NCBI GenBank assembly: GCA_001780285.1
Contig: MFGN01000013.1
Coordinates: 1-42,345 of the forward strand
Length of the DNA stretch: 42,345 nucleotides
Source: Candidatus Falkowbacteria bacterium RIFOXYD12_FULL_34_57
GTDB taxonomy: Bacteria; Patescibacteriota; Patescibacteriia; Patescibacteriales; UBA12075
Direction of reading: 5' to 3'
In this document: one piece after another, positions 1-8,358 of the stretch
Layout: each line of letters starts with the position of its first letter
How positions within the stretch are numbered: the stretch's first letter is position 1
Notes under the pieces: generated by a model
Databases searched by the model: none
Told to the model about the DNA's origin: nothing
The model's input: the letters and a program-made list of their open reading frames with translations, nothing else
Translations under genes and position numbers: made by a program

Positions 1-137
1 CTCACGGCTTCCTCAAACACGCTGTTCGCAGCCCCCTTTTACTTGACTTGGTTTTATTATATATCTGATGGGTTTAATATACCAACAAGATTTATTTTTA
101 AGGGGTAAAATTTATGAGGGGGTGGGGCTTCCGCCTC

Positions 138-159
138 TTCAAGTCCTACTCGGCCCACA
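138..159 (+). other. tRNA 3'-end-like fragment (possible att remnant)
   Basis: The stretch reads like the last part of a tRNA: a T-loop TTCAAGT (138-144), a T-stem 3' strand CCTAC (145-149) and an acceptor 3' strand TCGGCCC (150-156) followed by ACA. The matching T-stem 5' strand (GTAGG) is absent; the bases before it read GCCTC. No GGGCCGA acceptor 5' strand occurs upstream in the window. It is therefore not a functional tRNA gene as seen here. Tyrosine recombinases often cross over in the T-loop and leave such 3' fragments, but no integrase is visible. Chance resemblance is possible. Confidence 0.3.
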
Positions 160-223
160 CACATAATAATCGTTGTAATAAGCGGTTATTTTTTGTCGCA
201 CCAATTATTATTTGGAATCAGGC

Positions 224-253
224 TTAGTGTTAATTTATTAAATATTGTATAAT
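224..253 (+). promoter_or_regulatory. Promoter of the ABC importer operon, probably leaderless
   Basis: A perfect -10 hexamer TATAAT lies at 248-253, with a weak -35 (TTAGTG, 224-229) 18 bases upstream. The permease ATG at 260 begins only six bases after the -10, so transcription would start at or next to the start codon and give a leaderless mRNA. No Shine-Dalgarno sequence is present. Confidence 0.45.
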
Positions 254-259
254 ATAAAT

Positions 260-1804
260 ATGGCATTAACTAAAAGACAAAAGAAAATAAGCATGATTGG
301 ATTTTTGGTGGCTATTGTTTTTTTTCTTTTTTTTGTGTTTTTACCGGCAGTTTATATTCTCAGTTATGTCTGGAAAGTAGAGAGTATGTTTTCTCAGACA
401 GTAATTCGGGCGGTATCCACTTCATTTTTTATTGGTTTGATGGTTGTTGTGATTAATTTAATATTTGGTTTACCTTTGGCATGGGCAATGGTTAGGGGAA
501 AGACATGGGTATCTGGATGGCTGGATAATTTGGTTGATCTTTCTTTGGTTGTACCAACTGCAGCATTGGGATTTTCTATATATCTTTACTGGGGGTCAAA
601 GTACGGAATAGCAAGTCTTTTTGGCTTGGAAGATGGTTTTGTTTCAAGGGGGGTGATTATGATTATTCTTTTACATGTTGTTTTTACTATTCCCTATATG
701 ATTCGTTCTGTTGGCGCTGCCATATCTCATATTGATATTGATCTTGAAGAGGCGGCTGTGACTTTGGGCGCCAATCCCTTTACGATTTTTCGCACTATAT
801 CTTTACCTCTTTTTAGAGATGGGGTAATTGTTGGTTCGGTCTTGTCATTCACTAGAAGTTTGTCTGAAACCGGAGCTACCATGATGGTGGCCGGTGCTGT
901 TAGTACAGCCCCCGTGCTTATAGTGGGACTGAAACAAATGGGTGATATGCCCGGTGCATCTGGGGCAAGTATTTTTTTAATTTTATCTGCTATGGCAGTT
1001 TTGTTTTTTGCAAAATTTTTTCTCAGAGAGAAAACTATAAACATCGAAAAGGTTTATCCTAATTTTGAAAAATCACTTTTTATGTTAAAACCATTATTAA
1101 ATATAATTTTAGCTATCTTTTTTATTCTTATTGTTTTTTTGCCAACCATATTTATTGTTTTATATAACATAACGAGTTTGAATTTTTTTATGAGCGGAAT
1201 GTTAATTAAGAGTTTAGTGATTTCTTTTTCGCTTGCTTTTATAGCCACCTTGATAAACTTGTTTTTTTCTGTCCCATTGGCGTATTTGATTGCTAGGAAT
1301 ATTTTTGGTCTTGGTAGATTTTTTGATGGATTAAATGAGATAGTTCTTTTAGTGCCAACAAGCGCCCTGGGCTTGTCTTTGGCGTTGTTTTGGAATAATT
1401 TTTTTGCTAATGAGTTTCTTATCCTCTTATTGACTCATTTAAGTTTTACTTTTCCTTTATTGGTAAAACCATTAGCGGCAGCTTTTAAAGACATTTCTCA
1501 TTCATTGGAAGAAGCTGCTTACTCCTTGGGGGCAAACACAAAAACTATGTTTGTAACAATACTTTTACCCTTAATTAAGCCTGCTATTATCGCTGGTTCA
1601 ATTATGGCATTCATGCGTAGCTTGTCAGAAACAGGGGCAACTTTCGCAGTATCTAAAAATATAAAAACTATTCCCATTGTGATAGTTGATATGGTTAAGA
1701 CTGATAATTTAAGCCAAGCTGCTTTTGCCTGTACAATTTTATTTTTTATTTCCTTAGTGTTTTTGCTTATATTAAAATATAATAAATTAAGTAAATTAAG
1801 ATAA
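260..1804 (+). CDS. ABC transporter permease, two fused BPD-type domains (iron/thiamine type)
   Basis: This is the inner-membrane permease of a binding-protein-dependent ABC importer. Two homologous halves each hold about six hydrophobic segments and one EAA loop. The first loop reads DLEEAAVTLGANP and the second SLEEAAYSLGANT, each followed by an LPL segment. A fused two-domain permease of about 515 residues is the architecture of FbpB (ferric iron) and ThiP (thiamine). ATG at 260 is preferred over TTG at 245, because 245 falls within the promoter -10 region. The ATPase gene starts two bases after the stop codon. No substrate-binding protein gene is in the window, so the substrate cannot be assigned; it may be encoded just upstream. 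Confidence 0.88.
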   Translation: MALTKRQKKISMIGFLVAIVFFLFFVFLPAVYILSYVWKVESMFSQTVIRAVSTSFFIGLMVVVINLIFGLPLAWAMVRGKTWVSGWLDNLVDLSLVVPTAALGFSIYLYWGSKYGIASLFGLEDGFVSRGVIMIILLHVVFTIPYMIRSVGAAISHIDIDLEEAAVTLGANPFTIFRTISLPLFRDGVIVGSVLSFTRSLSETGATMMVAGAVSTAPVLIVGLKQMGDMPGASGASIFLILSAMAVLFFAKFFLREKTINIEKVYPNFEKSLFMLKPLLNIILAIFFILIVFLPTIFIVLYNITSLNFFMSGMLIKSLVISFSLAFIATLINLFFSVPLAYLIARNIFGLGRFFDGLNEIVLLVPTSALGLSLALFWNNFFANEFLILLLTHLSFTFPLLVKPLAAAFKDISHSLEEAAYSLGANTKTMFVTILLPLIKPAIIAGSIMAFMRSLSETGATFAVSKNIKTIPIVIVDMVKTDNLSQAAFACTILFFISLVFLLILKYNKLSKLR

Positions 1805-1806
1805 AT

Positions 1807-2901
1807 ATGCCGGAAATTAAAATTAAAAATTTAAGTAAGATATTTAAATCAGCCAGAGGTGAAAAGATAACCGCTTTGAATAAAATTAGTCTAAAAATTC
1901 CCAACAAAAAATTTAATATTTTACTTGGTCCCTCTGGTTGTGGTAAAACAACTTTGCTCAGAACAATCGCAGGTCTTATAGAGCCAAGCAATGGAAAAGT
2001 ATATTTTAACGGAAAGAATGTTTTAAAACAAACAGTTCAGGATAGAGATATCGGTTTTGTATTTCAACATTTTGCAATTTTTCCCCATCTTGACGTGTGG
2101 CACAATGTTAGTTATGGACCGGTTGTCAGGGGGTGGAAAAAAAAAGATATTATTGATTTGACAAAAAAATCTCTTAAGCTAGTAGGACTTTTAAATAGAG
2201 CAAGCGCCCTACCCAGAGAACTATCAGGAGGAATGATGCAACGACTTGGCTTGGCTCGGGCGCTTGCTACCAGATCACAGTTATTACTTCTTGATGAACC
2301 ATTATCGGCCTTGGATGCTAAAATTGGATCCTTTTTGCGTTATGAGCTTAGGAAAATTGTGAAAGAGAACAAGTTAACCGCAATTCATGTTACACATAAC
2401 CAAGAAGAAGCAATGGTGATAGCTGATAATATTATTCTAATGAAAAAAGGAAAAATAATACAAACAGGTTCTCCGGAAGAAATGTATAATAGACCAAATT
2501 CTATTTTTTCTGCTAATTTTTTAGGTAAGTGTAATTTTTTTCCGGCTAAAAAAATATCAGATCATGAAGCACTGTATCTAGGGAAAAGAATAAAAATAGG
2601 ACAAAAAATAAAATATGAAAAAATCATTATTGGTGTTAGGCCGGAAAAAATTCATTTGGAGCAGAAAGTTAGCAAGAAACTGATTACGGGAAAAATAGAG
2701 TTGATAAATTTTCTTGGACACTTATATGAGTATCGGATTAATGTTAATGGTTATTCCGTAAAAGCGTATAAAAGAATAAAAGAACAAGAAATAGAGAAAA
2801 AGTTTAGATTAGGTGATGAAATATCTTTTTGGTTCCATCGCGATGATGTTTTTATTTTTAAACAGCCAAAAAACCTGAAAGATGAGTTGAGCTTAGAATA
2901 G
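1807..2901 (+). CDS. ABC transporter ATP-binding protein (FbpC/PotA-like, with TOBE domain)
   Basis: This is the cytoplasmic ATPase partner of the preceding permease. All nucleotide-binding motifs are intact: Walker A GPSGCGKTT (residues 41-49), a Q-loop in FQHFAIFPHLDVW, signature LSGGMMQR, Walker B LLLLDEPLSALD, and the switch histidine in HVTHNQEEA. After about residue 240 comes a region typical of the TOBE/MOI regulatory domain of FbpC, PotA and CysA-type subunits (IIGVRPEKIHLE and following). At 364 residues it matches that class. The gene follows the permease stop by two bases without its own Shine-Dalgarno, so translational coupling is likely. Specificity (iron, thiamine or another small solute) is not readable from the sequence. 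Confidence 0.9.
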   Translation: MPEIKIKNLSKIFKSARGEKITALNKISLKIPNKKFNILLGPSGCGKTTLLRTIAGLIEPSNGKVYFNGKNVLKQTVQDRDIGFVFQHFAIFPHLDVWHNVSYGPVVRGWKKKDIIDLTKKSLKLVGLLNRASALPRELSGGMMQRLGLARALATRSQLLLLDEPLSALDAKIGSFLRYELRKIVKENKLTAIHVTHNQEEAMVIADNIILMKKGKIIQTGSPEEMYNRPNSIFSANFLGKCNFFPAKKISDHEALYLGKRIKIGQKIKYEKIIIGVRPEKIHLEQKVSKKLITGKIELINFLGHLYEYRINVNGYSVKAYKRIKEQEIEKKFRLGDEISFWFHRDDVFIFKQPKNLKDELSLE

Positions 2902-2984
2902 TTGTGAAGAATAAGAAAAAAATATATGAAATTAAAATTAGTTAATATTAATTTCAAAAGATATTTTTAGACATGAAACCTTCT

Positions 2985-3001
2985 TTTCACAATCTGTGAA
3001 A
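2985..3001. promoter_or_regulatory. Palindrome upstream of rubrerythrin gene
   Basis: Perfect 7-bp inverted repeat TTTCACA-atc-TGTGAAA about 70 bases before the rubrerythrin start. The size suits a dimeric repressor operator or a small RNA hairpin. No regulator is identified, and oxidative-stress control is only a guess from the downstream gene. Confidence 0.3.
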
Positions 3002-3068
3002 TAATTTTATTAAAATAAACGGGTTATATAGACAAAAAATAATAACAAATTTAATAAAGATAAAATTT

Positions 3069-3599
3069 ATGAGAATATTTACTTGTCGAATTTGTGGAGA
3101 AGTTTATATTGGCACAGAGGCGCCAAAGACTTGTCCGTTTTGCGGTGTTGCTAATAAGTATCTAGTGTTGGCCAGTGTTTGGAAAGATGAAAATAAAGAT
3201 GTGAAAATTTCTGAAGTTAGCAGAAAGAATCTAGAAGAAGCTTTGGAATTGGAACTTTCTAATACAGCTTTTTATAAATGTTTGGCGCAGAAGCTTGCTA
3301 ATACGGAAACATCTTTAATGTTCAAGGGATTATTTAAAGTAGAAAGAGAACATGCTTCGGTGTTTAGGAAATTATTGGGTTTGCTGGAAGACCAGAAAGT
3401 AGTAGAATATTGTATTAATGATCCGGAAAAAGCGATAACCGAATCTGCCGAGAGAGAAGAAAAAGCCATTAATTTTTATGCGAAAGCTTTGACTGAAGCA
3501 ACAGAACCGAGAATAAAAGAAGTGTTTACGGCTATTATGAATACCGAAAAAGATCATTTGGAATTGGATCGTGAGATGAAAAATAAAATAATTAAATAA
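3069..3599 (+). CDS. Reverse rubrerythrin (N-terminal rubredoxin-like, C-terminal diiron ferritin-like)
   Basis: A 176-residue protein whose N-terminus carries two metal-binding pairs, CRIC and CPFC (within residues 6-25), forming a rubredoxin-like iron site. The rest is a four-helix ferritin-like domain with diiron ligands: a Glu in LELELSNTAFY, ExxH in VEREH, a Glu in REEKAINFY, and a second ExxH in EKDH. Classical rubrerythrin has these domains in the opposite order, hence 'reverse'. The family reduces hydrogen peroxide in the cytoplasm of anaerobes using reduced rubredoxin-type electrons. It appears monocistronic, follows a palindrome at 2985, and has no strong Shine-Dalgarno. The diiron set looks complete, so an active enzyme is expected. 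Confidence 0.88.
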   Translation: MRIFTCRICGEVYIGTEAPKTCPFCGVANKYLVLASVWKDENKDVKISEVSRKNLEEALELELSNTAFYKCLAQKLANTETSLMFKGLFKVEREHASVFRKLLGLLEDQKVVEYCINDPEKAITESAEREEKAINFYAKALTEATEPRIKEVFTAIMNTEKDHLELDREMKNKIIK

Positions 3600-3612
3600 T
3601 ATTTATATTTCT

Positions 3613-4728
3613 ATGAAATGGAAATTTTTGTTTATTTTTTTTGCAATTCCTTTCTTATTAGTTGGATGCGCTGAAAAAACCAGTTTTAAAAAGGGGGATA
3701 TTAAAGATGATTTTTGTGGGGCGCATCTTAATTTTCAATATTGTAAATGCGCTTTTCACAATGAATATTGTGATAATATCGGTATGTCAAAAAGCGCGGC
3801 TAAAGATTATGTTTATGAACAATACGATAAATGGGTAGCTGAAGAATTTGAAAAATTTGAAAATAATTGTCAGAATACAAATGGAGTTATTAAAAGTAAA
3901 AAATGTGTAAAATGCGGAGAAGGAGAAATGGTTAATGATGGTCGTTGTGTGTCTGTTGCTAATAATGAAAAAGGTGAAGAGGGAGAAAATATTGATGAAG
4001 CAAATGAAGATAATAATAAAGAAGAAGGAGGAGGGTGTAAATATGATAGTGATTGCGATTCAATTTGCGAAGGAGATGTAATGTGGAAAATGGGTTGTAA
4101 TGCGCGTAGCAATATTTGTGAAAAGACTTTTGATACTGATTGTGTTACTGATATGGAAAGTTTTGGAGAACTTAGTTTTTCAAAAATTTGTAATAATGGC
4201 GAGTGTACCAGAAACACGAAAGAGATTGAAAAGACCAAGGCAGATTTAATAAGAGAAAAAGAAATTTGGTCTCAAACTTTGAAGGATATAAATAGTTCGC
4301 GTGACAATATTAGAGAGGCTATGATGGAGGCTAATAAAAATTGTATAAACGGTATTGCGGATATGACCAATGTGGCTATTATTGAATTTTCTACACGAAT
4401 TGCTTCGGTACTAGCCGGTGGCATTCCGGATATAGCAGCTATGACTGCCAGTGCTGCCGAAAAGGCCGGTGGTTTATTGGAAAAACATGTGGAAAATTTG
4501 GCCGGAGCGGCAGTTGATTATGCCGGAGAAGCGCTGAATCGGTTGTATAATTATCAATCTGGAGAACCGCAAGAAGAGGAGCGGAAATTGAAACCGCATG
4601 AATATATAAAACTGAATTGCGACCTTTATAATTATTTTAAAGAAGTGCAAGCTGAAAGTGATATTGATCTGGATATTGTATTGGAAAATGCTAGAGAAGT
4701 GGATAGTTTATTGCAAGTCCTACCATAA
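3613..4728 (+). CDS. Cysteine-rich lipoprotein of unknown function
   Basis: The N-terminus is a lipoprotein signal: basic residues (MKWK), a hydrophobic stretch, then lipobox LVGC with Cys19 as the expected lipidated residue. The mature part has a Cys-rich first half, for example FCGAHLNFQYCKCAFHNEYC and later CKYDSDCDSIC, separated by an acidic Glu/Asn-rich linker near residues 118-140. The second half is largely helical and rich in Ala/Gly with no obvious transmembrane helix. The many paired cysteines suggest disulfides outside the cytoplasm. I recognise no family. It starts 13 bases after the rubrerythrin stop, so the two may be cotranscribed, and a terminator follows at 4745. Confidence 0.75.
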   Translation: MKWKFLFIFFAIPFLLVGCAEKTSFKKGDIKDDFCGAHLNFQYCKCAFHNEYCDNIGMSKSAAKDYVYEQYDKWVAEEFEKFENNCQNTNGVIKSKKCVKCGEGEMVNDGRCVSVANNEKGEEGENIDEANEDNNKEEGGGCKYDSDCDSICEGDVMWKMGCNARSNICEKTFDTDCVTDMESFGELSFSKICNNGECTRNTKEIEKTKADLIREKEIWSQTLKDINSSRDNIREAMMEANKNCINGIADMTNVAIIEFSTRIASVLAGGIPDIAAMTASAAEKAGGLLEKHVENLAGAAVDYAGEALNRLYNYQSGEPQEEERKLKPHEYIKLNCDLYNYFKEVQAESDIDLDIVLENAREVDSLLQVLP

Positions 4729-4744
4729 AGATTGATATCTTAAA

Positions 4745-4786
4745 AATAAAAAAACGAAGTATATTGCTTTGTTTTTTTATTTTTTT
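4745..4786 (+). terminator. Rho-independent-type terminator after lipoprotein gene
   Basis: Long A/T-rich inverted repeat: AATAAAAAAACgAAG on the left (4745-4759) pairs with CTTtGTTTTTTTATT on the right (4767-4781), around a seven-base loop. The T-rich right arm and following T run suit transcription termination. Confidence 0.65.
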
Positions 4787-4793
4787 AAATATA

Positions 4794-4802
4794 TGCTATA
4801 AT
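4794..4802 (+). promoter_or_regulatory. Extended -10 promoter for the PAS protein
   Basis: TGCTATAAT is a perfect extended -10 (TG-n-TATAAT) 22 bases before the ATG at 4825. No convincing -35 is seen, as is usual for extended -10 promoters. It lies directly after the preceding terminator. Confidence 0.55.
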
Positions 4803-4824
4803 TTAAATAGCTAAAAATTATTTA

Positions 4825-6129
4825 ATGTTTGTAAAAAATGTTATGCCGGAAGAAGAAATAATAAATGAGGATAATATAGATCTATTTGAGGCCATGTTGA
4901 ATGGTTTTGCTTTACATAAAATAATTGTTGACGAGTATGGCAAGCCGGTTGATTATGTATTTTTAAGAGTTAATAAAGCCTTTGAAGATGTAGTGGGTGT
5001 GAAAAAAAAAGATATTATTAATAAAAAAGTTACAGATGTTTTACCGGGTATTGAAAAAGATACATTTAACTGGATAAAAGTATATGGGGAAGTAGCTTTA
5101 AACGGGAAACATAAGAAATTTCAACAATATTCCGACAAACTTAGAAGGTGGTTTCGTGTTTCCGTGTATTCGCCTCGTAAAAATTATTTTGCGGTAATAG
5201 TTGAGGATATTACAGAAAAAAAGAAAGCAGAAGATGAGCTCAAAAAAAGTGAAAAAAGGTTTAAAATGATTTTTAATAATTCACCAGAGGTTATTATTTT
5301 TTTTAGTCCAAAAGGAATGGTTCAGGAAATAAATGAAAGAGCTGGAGAGTGGCTTGGTTATGAAAAGGGAGATTTTGTCGGAAAGAGTTTATTGAATTTA
5401 TCAATGATTTCCGAGGAAACCAGAAAAATTGTTTTAGAAAAGTTTAATGCAAGAATAAGGGGGGAAAAGATTGCGCCTTACGAAATTGAACTTATAGCTA
5501 AAGACAAATCAATAAAAATCGGCCGAATTCTAGGTTCGCAGGTAAAAGATGAGGACGGAAAAGTCTTGGGTGAATTAATATTAATTTCGGATGTGACAGA
5601 GCAGCGAAAAACTGAAGAAATGTATAAGCTGATTACCGAGAACACCAGTGATCAGGTTGTGATTACTACTTTTTCCACGAACCCAAAATATTTATATGTC
5701 AGCCCCTCTGTTAAGCAGATTATGGGCTATGAACCAGAAGAATTAATCGGAAGGAATAGTTTAGATTTTATTCATCCGGATGATCTTAAAAAAATGATTC
5801 CTTTGCTTGTGAAACACTTAAAAGATAAGGTGTTATTTTTGAGAAATAAGGATATTAAGATAAAAGAAGTTTTGCAATATAGAACCAGACACAAATCGGG
5901 AAATTGGATAGAGGTAGAAAGCACTGCTAATTTAGTTGAGAATAAAATGATATTTATTACCAGGGATGTTTCTGAGCGTAAAAAATCAGAAAAAGCTTTG
6001 AGGGAAAAATTGGAAGAATTGGAAAAGTTTCAGAAAATTACCACGGGAAGAGAATTAAAGATGGTTGAACTTAAAAAAGAAAACGAAAGACTGAGAGAGG
6101 AGATTGAAAAATTGAATAATAAAATATAA
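4825..6129 (+). CDS. Triple-PAS sensor protein without kinase domain
   Basis: A 434-residue soluble protein with three PAS/PAC repeats, ending at about residues 135, 265 and 390 in the typical PAC signatures VEDITEKKKAE, ISDVTEQRKTE and TRDVSERKKSE. A C-terminal coiled coil (about 390-434, including GRELKMVELK) follows. PAS domains bind small ligands, flavin or haem and sense redox or metabolites. There is no histidine kinase, GGDEF, HTH or transmembrane segment, so any output must pass through the coiled coil or a partner. The C-terminal GRELKM segment resembles the linker found before kinase domains, so this may be a kinase that lost its catalytic part or a stand-alone adaptor. No response regulator is adjacent. 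Confidence 0.85.
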   Translation: MFVKNVMPEEEIINEDNIDLFEAMLNGFALHKIIVDEYGKPVDYVFLRVNKAFEDVVGVKKKDIINKKVTDVLPGIEKDTFNWIKVYGEVALNGKHKKFQQYSDKLRRWFRVSVYSPRKNYFAVIVEDITEKKKAEDELKKSEKRFKMIFNNSPEVIIFFSPKGMVQEINERAGEWLGYEKGDFVGKSLLNLSMISEETRKIVLEKFNARIRGEKIAPYEIELIAKDKSIKIGRILGSQVKDEDGKVLGELILISDVTEQRKTEEMYKLITENTSDQVVITTFSTNPKYLYVSPSVKQIMGYEPEELIGRNSLDFIHPDDLKKMIPLLVKHLKDKVLFLRNKDIKIKEVLQYRTRHKSGNWIEVESTANLVENKMIFITRDVSERKKSEKALREKLEELEKFQKITTGRELKMVELKKENERLREEIEKLNNKI

Positions 6130-6154
6130 AATTTATATAAAATTATTGACTAAG

Positions 6155-6191
6155 TAGCACAAATGTGCTATTTTTTATATAAATTAGCACA
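6155..6191 (+). terminator. Palindrome TAGCACA-TGTGCTA with T-run, plus extra half-site
   Basis: TAGCACA (6155-6161) and TGTGCTA (6164-6170) form an inverted repeat followed by six Ts (6171-6176), which suits a short terminator for the PAS gene. A further TAGCACA copy lies at 6185-6191, just before the Shine-Dalgarno of the next gene. The repeated half-site also allows an operator reading. Confidence 0.45.
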
Positions 6192-6211
6192 TTAAAAAAG
6201 GAGATATAGAA

Positions 6212-6613
6212 ATGTATTATATAAAAAAAATACCATATAATTGGCGGCCGCTGTTTTATTGGATTTTTGTTTCTTTGTTTTTATGGTTTATATCGGGATG
6301 GAGAATAGCTGGCGCGGTATTTGTGGTGAACATGGGAATATATACGGCCCTATTATGTGGCATGGAAACCATTATGCAATTTATTAAAACGCACCTAAGT
6401 GAACAAGGAAAAGATTTGGTGGAAAATCGTTTAATAAACAGGGTTTTGATTTCAGAAAAAGATATAATGTTTTTATTTGGTCCGCTTCTTGGTTTTGGGT
6501 TTTTATTTGGAATTTTTGTTGATAATATGCATTTTTTAATAGTAATACTCCTTGAATTAGTGTTGATATTTTTTATGATTCGAGATCTTTTATATTATTA
6601 TTTATATAAATAA
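6212..6613 (+). CDS. Small integral membrane protein, unknown
   Basis: A 133-residue protein with about four hydrophobic segments: two close together near residues 14-50, and two near 86-130 separated by a short polar turn. The middle segment (about residues 57-80) is polar and charged. I recognise no family. The start is supported by the Shine-Dalgarno AAAGGAG about 10 bases before ATG. The next gene begins 12 bases after the stop, so the two form an operon. This is the first gene of the block in which strong Shine-Dalgarno sites become the rule. Confidence 0.65.
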   Translation: MYYIKKIPYNWRPLFYWIFVSLFLWFISGWRIAGAVFVVNMGIYTALLCGMETIMQFIKTHLSEQGKDLVENRLINRVLISEKDIMFLFGPLLGFGFLFGIFVDNMHFLIVILLELVLIFFMIRDLLYYYLYK

Positions 6614-6625
6614 AAAGGGGGTGGT

Positions 6626-6919
6626 ATGAAAGATAAAATAATTAAATCACTACAAATTATTTTGAATTCAGAAAAGATTGATACAGAAAGCAGAGAGTTT
6701 ATTGAGGATATTATCAGTGGGCGCGGTAAGGATTTAGATTTTGAGAAAATGACAATCTCATGCTATGTGGAAGCTCGAAAAGATAATTTAAAACCATTAG
6801 GATTTGTTTGGAAAAATAAAAAGGGGTATAATGTTTGTGTCTCTCCAGAGCAATTAATTCAGTTATTGGACGATTTCGATTTTATTTCTTTTAAGGTAAA
6901 TCTGATAAGTTTTTTATAA
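6626..6919 (+). CDS. Small soluble protein, unknown
   Basis: A 97-residue acidic protein without signal peptide or membrane segment. It has an N-terminal helix-rich half (residues 1-40) and a mixed half containing two cysteines. I recognise no family. The purine-rich stretch AAAAAGGGGGTGG just before the ATG supports the start, and cotranscription with the membrane protein 12 bases upstream is likely. A good terminator follows at 6930. Confidence 0.6.
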   Translation: MKDKIIKSLQIILNSEKIDTESREFIEDIISGRGKDLDFEKMTISCYVEARKDNLKPLGFVWKNKKGYNVCVSPEQLIQLLDDFDFISFKVNLISFL

Positions 6920-6929
6920 AAATTACCAT

Positions 6930-6959
6930 AACCGCTTATAAAACATGAGCGGTTTTTTT
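6930..6959 (+). terminator. Rho-independent terminator
   Basis: Perfect 7-bp stem AACCGCT (6930-6936) / AGCGGTT (6947-6953) followed by a T-run to 6959. It closes the 6212-6919 gene pair. Confidence 0.8.
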
Positions 6960-7059
6960 ATTTTGATTTTTATCTTGATTTTTTATAAGAATTATGTTAA
7001 GTTGTTTGTGTTAAACAGTACTTTAAAAAGCAAACTATTGCCTAAATAAGGAGGAAAAT

Positions 7060-8358
7060 ATGGCAAAAAAACAGATAAATAAAACTTCTTTGACGGATGC
7101 GGAAGTGATTCAGATGGAAAGTGAATCCGGCGCCAATCATTACGGGCGCATAGATTTTGTAGTTAGGAAAGCCGAAGGTGTTTGGCTTTATGATAACCAA
7201 GGCAAAAAATATTTGGATTGTCTGGCTGCTTATTCTGCCGCGAATCAGGGACACCATCATTCAAAAATTGTTGCAGCTGTTACTGACGCCTTGAAATTTG
7301 GTTATGGTTCAGTTATTTCTAATGTTGTTTATACCGAAGCTTTGGCTTGTTTTTTGAAAAAGGTAGCTAATTTGGCGCCTCAACTTGCTCCTCGTTTCGG
7401 TAATAGAGGTAACAAGGTTCTTCCGAAGAACGGAGGGGTGGAATCTGTTGAAACAGCTGTTAAGCTTGTAAGTGATTTCGGCGTTTTACACAAGGGTATT
7501 GCCGACCATGAACAGAAATTGATAGTTTTCAGGAACAATTTTCACGGCAGGACGAAAAGCGTAGTCGCTTTTTCTTCCACAAAAAAATACCGGGACGGTT
7601 TCGGGCTGGGCATTGATCCCGGCGCCTATATTTTCGCCGATTACGGCAACTGGAAATCTGTTGAAAAAATACTGCAAAGCGAAGACGGGCCTTATGTGTG
7701 CGGCATATTGGTAGAGCCGATGCAGGGCGAAGGCGGAATGAATATTCCTCCTGCCGGATTTTTGCAGGGTTTGCGCAACTTGGCGGATCAATATGGTTTG
7801 CTTTTGGTTTTTGATGAGATTCAGGTGGGGCTCGGGCGCACCGGGAAAATGTTCTGTTTTGAGCACGAAAACGTAATTCCCGATGTTTTAATCCTGGGTA
7901 AGGCTATTTCCGGCGGACTTATTCCTTTATCGGTTTGCATTACAAACTCTTATTTAATGGATGAAACCTTTTTTCCAGGAAGAGACGGTTCGACTTATGG
8001 TGGATACCCTCTGGCGTGCATCGCCGGTCTGGCCGCTCTGGATGTTATTGAAAAAGAAAAGCTTGTGGAAAATTCAGAAAGAATGGGTAAGCTTCTCAAG
8101 GAGAAAATTGAAAATTTTATTCAGGAATCAAAACCGGCCCAATCAAGAGTAAAAGAGATACGCGGCAGAGGATTATTTATCGGCATTGAAATGCGCGATG
8201 GCGATGCTATGATGTATTGCCGAGAATTGACCAAAGAGGGTCTTTTGGTTAATGACAGCCATGGCCATACTATCAGGATATCTCCACCTTTAGTTATTAC
8301 CGAAAAAGATGTCGATTATATCGTTGAAAAGCTGCAAAAAGTTTTGTGCAGAAGATGA
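7060..8358 (+). CDS. rocD: Class III PLP-dependent aminotransferase, ornithine aminotransferase-like
   Basis: A 432-residue cytoplasmic fold-type I PLP enzyme. The N-terminal motif LAAYSAANQGHHH is close to the signature of ornithine-oxo-acid aminotransferases. The substrate-domain segment NNFHGRTKSVVAFS, the PLP aspartate in LLVFDEIQVGLGRTG and the Schiff-base lysine in LILGKAISGGLIPLS are all present. The family moves the delta-amino group of ornithine to 2-oxoglutarate, giving glutamate semialdehyde. Acetylornithine or another omega-amino substrate is possible, since no other arginine or proline genes are nearby. Start chosen at ATG 7060 after AAGGAGG. The stop overlaps the start of the ThiS-like gene. 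Base use looks richer in G+C than the pilus and shape genes. Confidence 0.85.
   Translation: MAKKQINKTSLTDAEVIQMESESGANHYGRIDFVVRKAEGVWLYDNQGKKYLDCLAAYSAANQGHHHSKIVAAVTDALKFGYGSVISNVVYTEALACFLKKVANLAPQLAPRFGNRGNKVLPKNGGVESVETAVKLVSDFGVLHKGIADHEQKLIVFRNNFHGRTKSVVAFSSTKKYRDGFGLGIDPGAYIFADYGNWKSVEKILQSEDGPYVCGILVEPMQGEGGMNIPPAGFLQGLRNLADQYGLLLVFDEIQVGLGRTGKMFCFEHENVIPDVLILGKAISGGLIPLSVCITNSYLMDETFFPGRDGSTYGGYPLACIAGLAALDVIEKEKLVENSERMGKLLKEKIENFIQESKPAQSRVKEIRGRGLFIGIEMRDGDAMMYCRELTKEGLLVNDSHGHTIRISPPLVITEKDVDYIVEKLQKVLCRR

Noticed and set aside
1-165. A complete tRNA gene on either strand
   Set aside because: Only the T-loop to acceptor end is recognisable; the T-stem partner, anticodon arm and acceptor 5' strand are missing.
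3870-4238. 122-codon open frame antisense to the lipoprotein gene
   Set aside because: Composition is a Ser/Pro/Leu shadow of the acidic linker on the coding strand; no start signal.
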